Shown here: positions 5,194-8,709 of the stretch, in pieces
Layout: every line of letters begins with the position of its first letter
Position numbering within the stretch: the first letter of the stretch is position 1
Source: CAZJFC01 sp964545245
GTDB lineage: Bacteria > Pseudomonadota > Alphaproteobacteria > Rickettsiales > 21-14-0-20-44-7
Direction of reading: 5' to 3'
Length of the DNA stretch: 8,709 bases
NCBI GenBank assembly: GCA_964545245.1
Contig: CAZJFC010000071.1
Location: 1 to 8,709, forward strand
Notes under the pieces: generated by a model
The model's input: the letters and a program-made list of their open reading frames with translations, nothing else
What the model was told of the DNA's origin: nothing
Database searches by the model: none
Position numbers and translations under genes: made by a program

Positions 5194-7002
5194 ATGCTAA
5201 ACCGGGGCGGAATTTTAAAGAGATTGTTTTTTGTACCAGCATTTGCTCTTGCCACCAGTTGCGGCGGGATATACACCGATTACTCCCGCGATAACCCCGA
5301 CCCGATGGACAGGCCGGGCGGCCTGAGCCGGGAGGATTATACAAAAAGCCTGGTTCCAAGGCATGAGAAAGAATATGAATTCGTGACCAAGCAACCGCCT
5401 TTGCCCACGGTTTCAGAGGTGTTGCTTGCCCCGCAGAAGCCGAAGCTCGGCATCAACAAAACAGTGACGCTTTCCGTCACTGACGAGGTTCCTCTGAAAG
5501 ATGTTTTCATCGAGCTTGCGCGGCTTGCCGATATTGATATCGAAGTTGACCATTCGATCACCGGCGGGATAATCTTCAAGGCGAAGAACAAGCCGTTTGA
5601 TGAGGTGGTTGAACGGATCGCGGCGCTTGCGCAGCTGCGCTACAAGGTCAATAACGGCGTGCTGAGGATTGAGCGCGATGTGCCGTATGTCGAGAATTAT
5701 TACGTCAACTTCCCCAACATAACCCGTTCAAATTCCGGCTCGATCAGCGTTAATACCGCGGTGTTGAGCAGTTCCGGCGGCGGCGGTGGCGGCGGTTCCA
5801 GTTCAGGCGGTTCCTCCGGAATGGGAGGGGGGAGTATGGCCGGCGGCGGTGCTGGCGGCGCGGGCGGCGGAGGTGGCGGCGGAGGGTTATCCTCCGGTTC
5901 TTCCAACACGATCAATTCAAGCTATGACGGTGATGTCTGGGCATCTGTCACCAATGATATCTCGGCGATTATCGGCACGCAGGCTGGTGGTGGTGGCCGT
6001 CAGGGCGGCGAGCAGGGGAACAGTGACTTGCAGCCATTTATTTCCGTCAACCGCCAGGCGGGGATGATTACGGTGGCGACGACCCAGAAGAACCACCTCC
6101 TTGTGGCGGATTATCTCAACAAGATTGCGGAATATACCTCGGCGCAGGTGCTTATCGAGGCAAAGATCGTCGAGGTTGACCTGAACGACCAGTTCCGCAG
6201 CGGCATTAACTGGGCGGCGCTCCACGGCGGGGTTGACGGGTTCAATATCAGGATGAGTTCGGGCATAGCGGCGGGTTCTTCCGATGGCGGCGTCGGGCCG
6301 ATCATCACCATTGACGGCTCAAGGTCGGATGGCGATATTACCTCGGCAGTCCAGCTCGCGAATGCGTTCGGTGTAACGCGGACGCTTTCCAGCCCGCGCG
6401 TCCTGGTAATGAACAACCAGCAGGCGATACTGTCCTTCGCCGAGAACCGCCCGTATTTCACCCTCAACATCGAGCGGCGCGAGAATATCAGTGCGACCGG
6501 GAACCAGACCGGGGAGGACGTGATAATCGACCCGCAGCTTAACACGGTTCCGCTTGGCCTGATCCTTACGCTCCAGCCGTCCATCAACACCAGGCAGCAG
6601 GAGATCATGATGAATATCCGCCCGACGCTCAGCAAGCAGACCGGCGAAGTCACCGACCCTACGACATATTACGGCGGTTCGGCGACGGCTAACATCCCTG
6701 AAAATAAAATCCCGATTATCCAGGTGCGCGAGATGGATTCACTGCTCAAGCTCAAAAGCGGCGAGATCATGGTCATCGGCGGTATGATCGACCAGGCGAT
6801 TGAGAACAACGACACCGGCGTTCCTTACATCAGCGAGGTTCCGCTGCTCGGCAATGCGTTCAAGCGGGTGGAGAAAACCACGCGCGCGGTGCAGACGATC
6901 ATCTTCCTGAAGGCGACGATCGTTCCGGGTTATGGTGTGGAGAAACAGGACCAGCAGTTTTATCATAAATTCCAGAATGACCCGCGCCCCATAGCATTCT
7001 GA
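5194..7002 (+). CDS. Lipoprotein secretin, PilQ/MshL-like, with Gly/Ser-rich insert
   Basis: Secretins form the outer-membrane gate for type IV pili or type II secretion. From ATG 5194 the protein is 602 residues. A lipoprotein signal ends at the lipobox LATSC, with Cys23 as the lipidated residue. A secretin/TonB short N-terminal (STN-type) domain covers about 90-160 (VTDEVPLKDVFIELARLADIDI). A very Gly/Ser-rich stretch follows at about 194-238, then an N-domain (SVNRQAGMITVATTQKNHLL) and the secretin core at about 315-578. The core has SPRVLVMNNQQA, KSGEIMVIGGMI and the conserved VPLLGNAFKR (549-558). Domain order resembles MshL/PilQ more than GspD, which has several N-repeats. A TTG at 5158 would add 12 residues; I chose the ATG because it gives a normal lipoprotein signal. 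It is probably in one transcript with the prepilin peptidase upstream and the permease 47 bp downstream. Confidence 0.92.
   Translation: MLNRGGILKRLFFVPAFALATSCGGIYTDYSRDNPDPMDRPGGLSREDYTKSLVPRHEKEYEFVTKQPPLPTVSEVLLAPQKPKLGINKTVTLSVTDEVPLKDVFIELARLADIDIEVDHSITGGIIFKAKNKPFDEVVERIAALAQLRYKVNNGVLRIERDVPYVENYYVNFPNITRSNSGSISVNTAVLSSSGGGGGGGSSSGGSSGMGGGSMAGGGAGGAGGGGGGGGLSSGSSNTINSSYDGDVWASVTNDISAIIGTQAGGGGRQGGEQGNSDLQPFISVNRQAGMITVATTQKNHLLVADYLNKIAEYTSAQVLIEAKIVEVDLNDQFRSGINWAALHGGVDGFNIRMSSGIAAGSSDGGVGPIITIDGSRSDGDITSAVQLANAFGVTRTLSSPRVLVMNNQQAILSFAENRPYFTLNIERRENISATGNQTGEDVIIDPQLNTVPLGLILTLQPSINTRQQEIMMNIRPTLSKQTGEVTDPTTYYGGSATANIPENKIPIIQVREMDSLLKLKSGEIMVIGGMIDQAIENNDTGVPYISEVPLLGNAFKRVEKTTRAVQTIIFLKATIVPGYGVEKQDQQFYHKFQNDPRPIAF
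5773..5907 (+). other. Gly/Ser-rich low-complexity coding repeat in the secretin
   Basis: This stretch of GGC/GGT/GGA and TCC codons encodes about 45 residues, mostly glycine and serine with a few Ala and Met, between the STN domain and the next N-domain. Slippage here would change length in steps of three and keep the frame. On the other strand it reads as a long proline run, which is not a gene. A second, smaller glycine patch follows at about 5986-6019. Confidence 0.85.
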
Positions 7003-7049
7003 TAACCGGCATTCCAACAACCAGAAATCAAAAAAACGAAAGTGAAAAT

Positions 7050-7820
7050 ATGAAAAACATAATCAGATACATATTCCTGACCGCGCAGAGGGATTCCCTG
7101 TTCCTCGGCGTTGCAGTCTCGATCATTCTCGGCTGCCAGTTCGCATTTTTCCTTGGCGGCACGGCGATTGTCGAGCAGATGGAAACCTCACTGGTTTACG
7201 CAGCGGGGATTTGCCGCGTGGTGCTGGTCATCGGGCTGGTGATCTTCATCGCCTTCCACATCCGCCGCTCGTTCGAGAACCGCGAGATCGACCTGATGCT
7301 TGTCCGCCCGGTTTCGCGCACGAGTTTCATAATCGCATACTGGCTTGGTTTCAGCATAATCGCGCTGCTGCTCGTGCTGTTCACTTCCATAATAATTTAC
7401 GCATGGAGCTTCTTCACCTTCAATTACACCCCCATGCAGAACCTTGAGGGCTTCCTTGTATGGTCGTTCAGCCTGCTGCTTGAGGCGCTGGTGGTGGTTG
7501 CGCTGGCGATGGCCTCGGCGCTGATTCTCCGCAGCACGGTGATTGCGGTGCTGTTCTGCCTTGGTTTTTATGTGCTGTCGCGCGTGGCGGGGTTTGTGCT
7601 GCTGCTGGCGACAAAACCGTGGGCGAAGGAAGTTTCGGACTATACTTTCCTGACCATCTCCAAGCTGGTGCCAAGGCTGGATTTTTTCGGCAAGACCGAA
7701 TGGATAGTATATGGGCTGAAAAACTCCTATGACCTCAAACTCTTCGTGTTGCAGGCGGTGATTTATTGCGGCCTGATGCTTTCGATTGCGGTGATAGACT
7801 TCAAACGTAAGGAATTTTAA
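7050..7820 (+). CDS. ABC-2 type transporter permease
   Basis: This 256-residue integral membrane protein has six likely helices at about 17-38, 49-70, 92-117, 132-160, 163-187 and 231-250. Between helices 2 and 3 it carries FENREIDLMLVRPVSRTSFIIAYWLG (75-100), the coupling segment typical of ABC-2 permeases (E-R-P-S-R pattern), so the family is fairly secure. The substrate is unknown. An ABC permease needs an ATPase partner, and none is encoded in the window; it may be just beyond the right edge, elsewhere, or supplied by another system. The ATG at 7050 follows a GAAAGTGAAA stretch, a weak ribosome site, 47 bp after the secretin stop. The stop TAA (7818-7820) shares its last A with the next start. 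Confidence 0.82.
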   Translation: MKNIIRYIFLTAQRDSLFLGVAVSIILGCQFAFFLGGTAIVEQMETSLVYAAGICRVVLVIGLVIFIAFHIRRSFENREIDLMLVRPVSRTSFIIAYWLGFSIIALLLVLFTSIIIYAWSFFTFNYTPMQNLEGFLVWSFSLLLEALVVVALAMASALILRSTVIAVLFCLGFYVLSRVAGFVLLLATKPWAKEVSDYTFLTISKLVPRLDFFGKTEWIVYGLKNSYDLKLFVLQAVIYCGLMLSIAVIDFKRKEF

Positions 7821-7822
7821 TG
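7809..7822 (+). promoter_or_regulatory. Shine-Dalgarno and TAATG stop-start overlap
   Basis: AAGGA at 7809-7813 lies six bases before ATG 7820-7822, inside the last codons of the permease gene. The stop TAA and start ATG share one A (TAATG), the usual layout for translational coupling. It fixes the start of the downstream protein and suggests balanced production of the two. Confidence 0.75.
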
Positions 7823-8599
7823 CGGCAGACGGTTTTCATATGTTTCCTAGCTTTGCAGGTCTTGTTCTGCATGCAGAGCCTCAGGTTCCTGCCGGAGCTG
7901 GGGATCGTCCCCCCGCTGCCGAGCGAGAAGGAGGTGGCGGCGCTTTCATTCGGCGACAACCAGCTATATTTCCGCTCGCTGGCGCTTAACCTGCAAATGT
8001 CGGGCGATACGTTTGGCCGTTCCACCCCGCTCAAGGATTATGATTACCCGGAACTTTTAAAATGGTTCCTGCTGCTCGATACGCTGGACGACCAGTCATT
8101 CTACATCCCGTCCACGGCGGCATATTATTTCTCGCGCTCGCAGCACACCCCGGACGTTAAATATGTGGTGGACTACCTCGAATCGCGCACCTTCAAAGAC
8201 CCTGACCATAACTGGTGGTGGCTTTCACAGGCGATCTACCTCACCAATAGCGTGCTGAAGGACAAGCCGCGCGCGCTGAAACAGGCGCAGGTGCTTAAGG
8301 GCGTCAAGGCGGAAATGCCGGCATGGGCGCATCAATGGGAAGCCTTCATCCATGAGGATATGGGCGAGAAAGAGGAAGCGACCGAAGTCATGTGCCAGAG
8401 CTTCGACACGCTGCGCAATGCCGACCAGCTTTCCGAGCGCGAGCTTGATTTCATGATTTATTATTTCAAGGACCGCATGGGCATCAAGGAGAGCGACAGC
8501 GAGGACGAGGTCTCCGCCAAACTCGCCAAAATTGCCGAAATCTGCTACGACCGCCGCGAAGCCAAATCCCGCAAGGAAGCTACCAGAAGAAGGCCATAG
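7820..8599 (+). CDS. Membrane-anchored helical-repeat (TPR-like) protein of unknown function
   Basis: This 259-residue protein has an N-terminal hydrophobic segment (about 5-18, VFICFLALQVLFCM) that acts as a signal anchor or signal peptide. The rest, about 45-215, is predicted from sequence to be alpha-helical with TPR-like spacing: aromatic/Ala-rich helices such as YPELLKWFLLLDTLDDQSFYIPSTAAYYF (76-104), WWWLSQAIYLTNSVLKDKPRALKQAQ (132-157) and WAHQWEAFIHEDMGEKEEATEV (169-190). The C-terminus is charged and ends with RREAKSRKEATRRRP. I do not recognise a named family. The one-base overlap with the permease stop, and its own AAGGA ribosome site, point to a functional pair with the permease. 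A periplasmic scaffold or partner role is inference only. Confidence 0.8.
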   Translation: MRQTVFICFLALQVLFCMQSLRFLPELGIVPPLPSEKEVAALSFGDNQLYFRSLALNLQMSGDTFGRSTPLKDYDYPELLKWFLLLDTLDDQSFYIPSTAAYYFSRSQHTPDVKYVVDYLESRTFKDPDHNWWWLSQAIYLTNSVLKDKPRALKQAQVLKGVKAEMPAWAHQWEAFIHEDMGEKEEATEVMCQSFDTLRNADQLSERELDFMIYYFKDRMGIKESDSEDEVSAKLAKIAEICYDRREAKSRKEATRRRP

Positions 8600-8601
8600 G
8601 T

Positions 8602-8625
8602 GTTAGGTTTTAGGGGTTAGGGGTA
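8602..8625. repeat. Degenerate TTAGGGG tandem spacer repeat
   Basis: GTTAGGTTTTAGGGGTTAGGGGTA is a short run of three related TTAGG(GG) units, starting three bases after the last stop codon. It looks like the other low-complexity runs that edge the repeats in this window. It is telomere-like only by composition. Confidence 0.6.
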
Positions 8626-8641
8626 TCTTAATTTTTTTATC

Positions 8642-8709
8642 CACCTCCCCCATCCCCTCCTGATAGGAGGGGTGAAGAAAGATATTTCCCTCCTGATAGG
8701 AGGGGTGAA
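8642..8709 (+). repeat. GGAGG-type palindromic dispersed repeat, right copy with 33-bp tandem unit
   Basis: 8642-8692 is the exact reverse complement of 1-51. Here the element extends further and shows a tandem arrangement: 22 bp starting CCCTCCTGATAGG occur at 8655-8676 and again at 8688-8709, period 33 bp. Each unit contains a hairpin, CCCCTCCT-gat-AGGAGGGG at 8654-8672 and CCCTCCT-gat-AGGAGGG at 8688-8704. The window ends inside the second unit. It follows the TPR-like gene and a T-rich stretch. Confidence 0.9.

Noticed and set aside
5700..5915. Proline-rich minus-strand open frame
   Set aside because: It is just the complement of the Gly/Ser-coding tract of the secretin.
8602..8625. Telomere-like repeat marking a linear replicon end
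   Set aside because: Only three degenerate TTAGGGG-like units, internal to the window and next to a dispersed repeat; similar low-complexity runs occur in other spacers.
8642..8709. CRISPR array
   Set aside because: The 33-bp period is a tandem copy of the same unit with no unique spacers, and only two partial units are present.

Overview
The window looks like a chromosomal stretch of an uncultured alphaproteobacterium of moderate GC (a little over 50 % by eye in the large genes). The main evidence is the minus-strand order rpiB - glyA - nrdR - ribD, a gene neighbourhood typical of Alphaproteobacteria. Both window ends lie inside copies of the same dispersed repeat, so this may be a whole assembly contig that broke at repeats.

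Left half (about 1-4063). Reading right to left on the minus strand: rpiB (ribose-5-phosphate isomerase B), glyA (serine hydroxymethyltransferase), a small AT-rich three-helix membrane protein of unknown function, nrdR (repressor of ribonucleotide reductase genes) and the 5' part of ribD (riboflavin biosynthesis), which runs off the left edge. A plus-strand gene for an exported DUF4142 protein is inserted between rpiB and glyA. It is divergent from glyA across a 40-bp interrupted palindrome and convergent with rpiB across a block of hairpin repeats.

Right half (about 4355-8599). All genes are on the plus strand: a type IV prepilin peptidase (PilD type), a lipoprotein secretin of the PilQ/MshL type with a long Gly/Ser-rich insert, an ABC-2 type permease, and a membrane-anchored helical-repeat (TPR-like) protein whose start overlaps the permease stop. 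The first two genes clearly belong to a type IV pilus or type II secretion type of system. The permease and the TPR-like protein follow in tandem, with no ATPase visible in the window. Pilins, assembly ATPase and platform protein are not here either.

The most unusual layer is non-coding. Several spacers carry their own palindromic or low-complexity repeat. These include a 139-bp element at 4141-4279 with 18-bp terminal inverted repeats, possible 4-bp target duplications and two inverted GGAGG-type hairpins. Related GGAGG-type repeats lie at both window ends. The left-end copy lies inside the ribD reading frame, which stays open through it, and its 33-bp period would preserve the frame. This resembles the known coding insertions of palindromic elements in Rickettsia, although the far side of the insertion is not visible.
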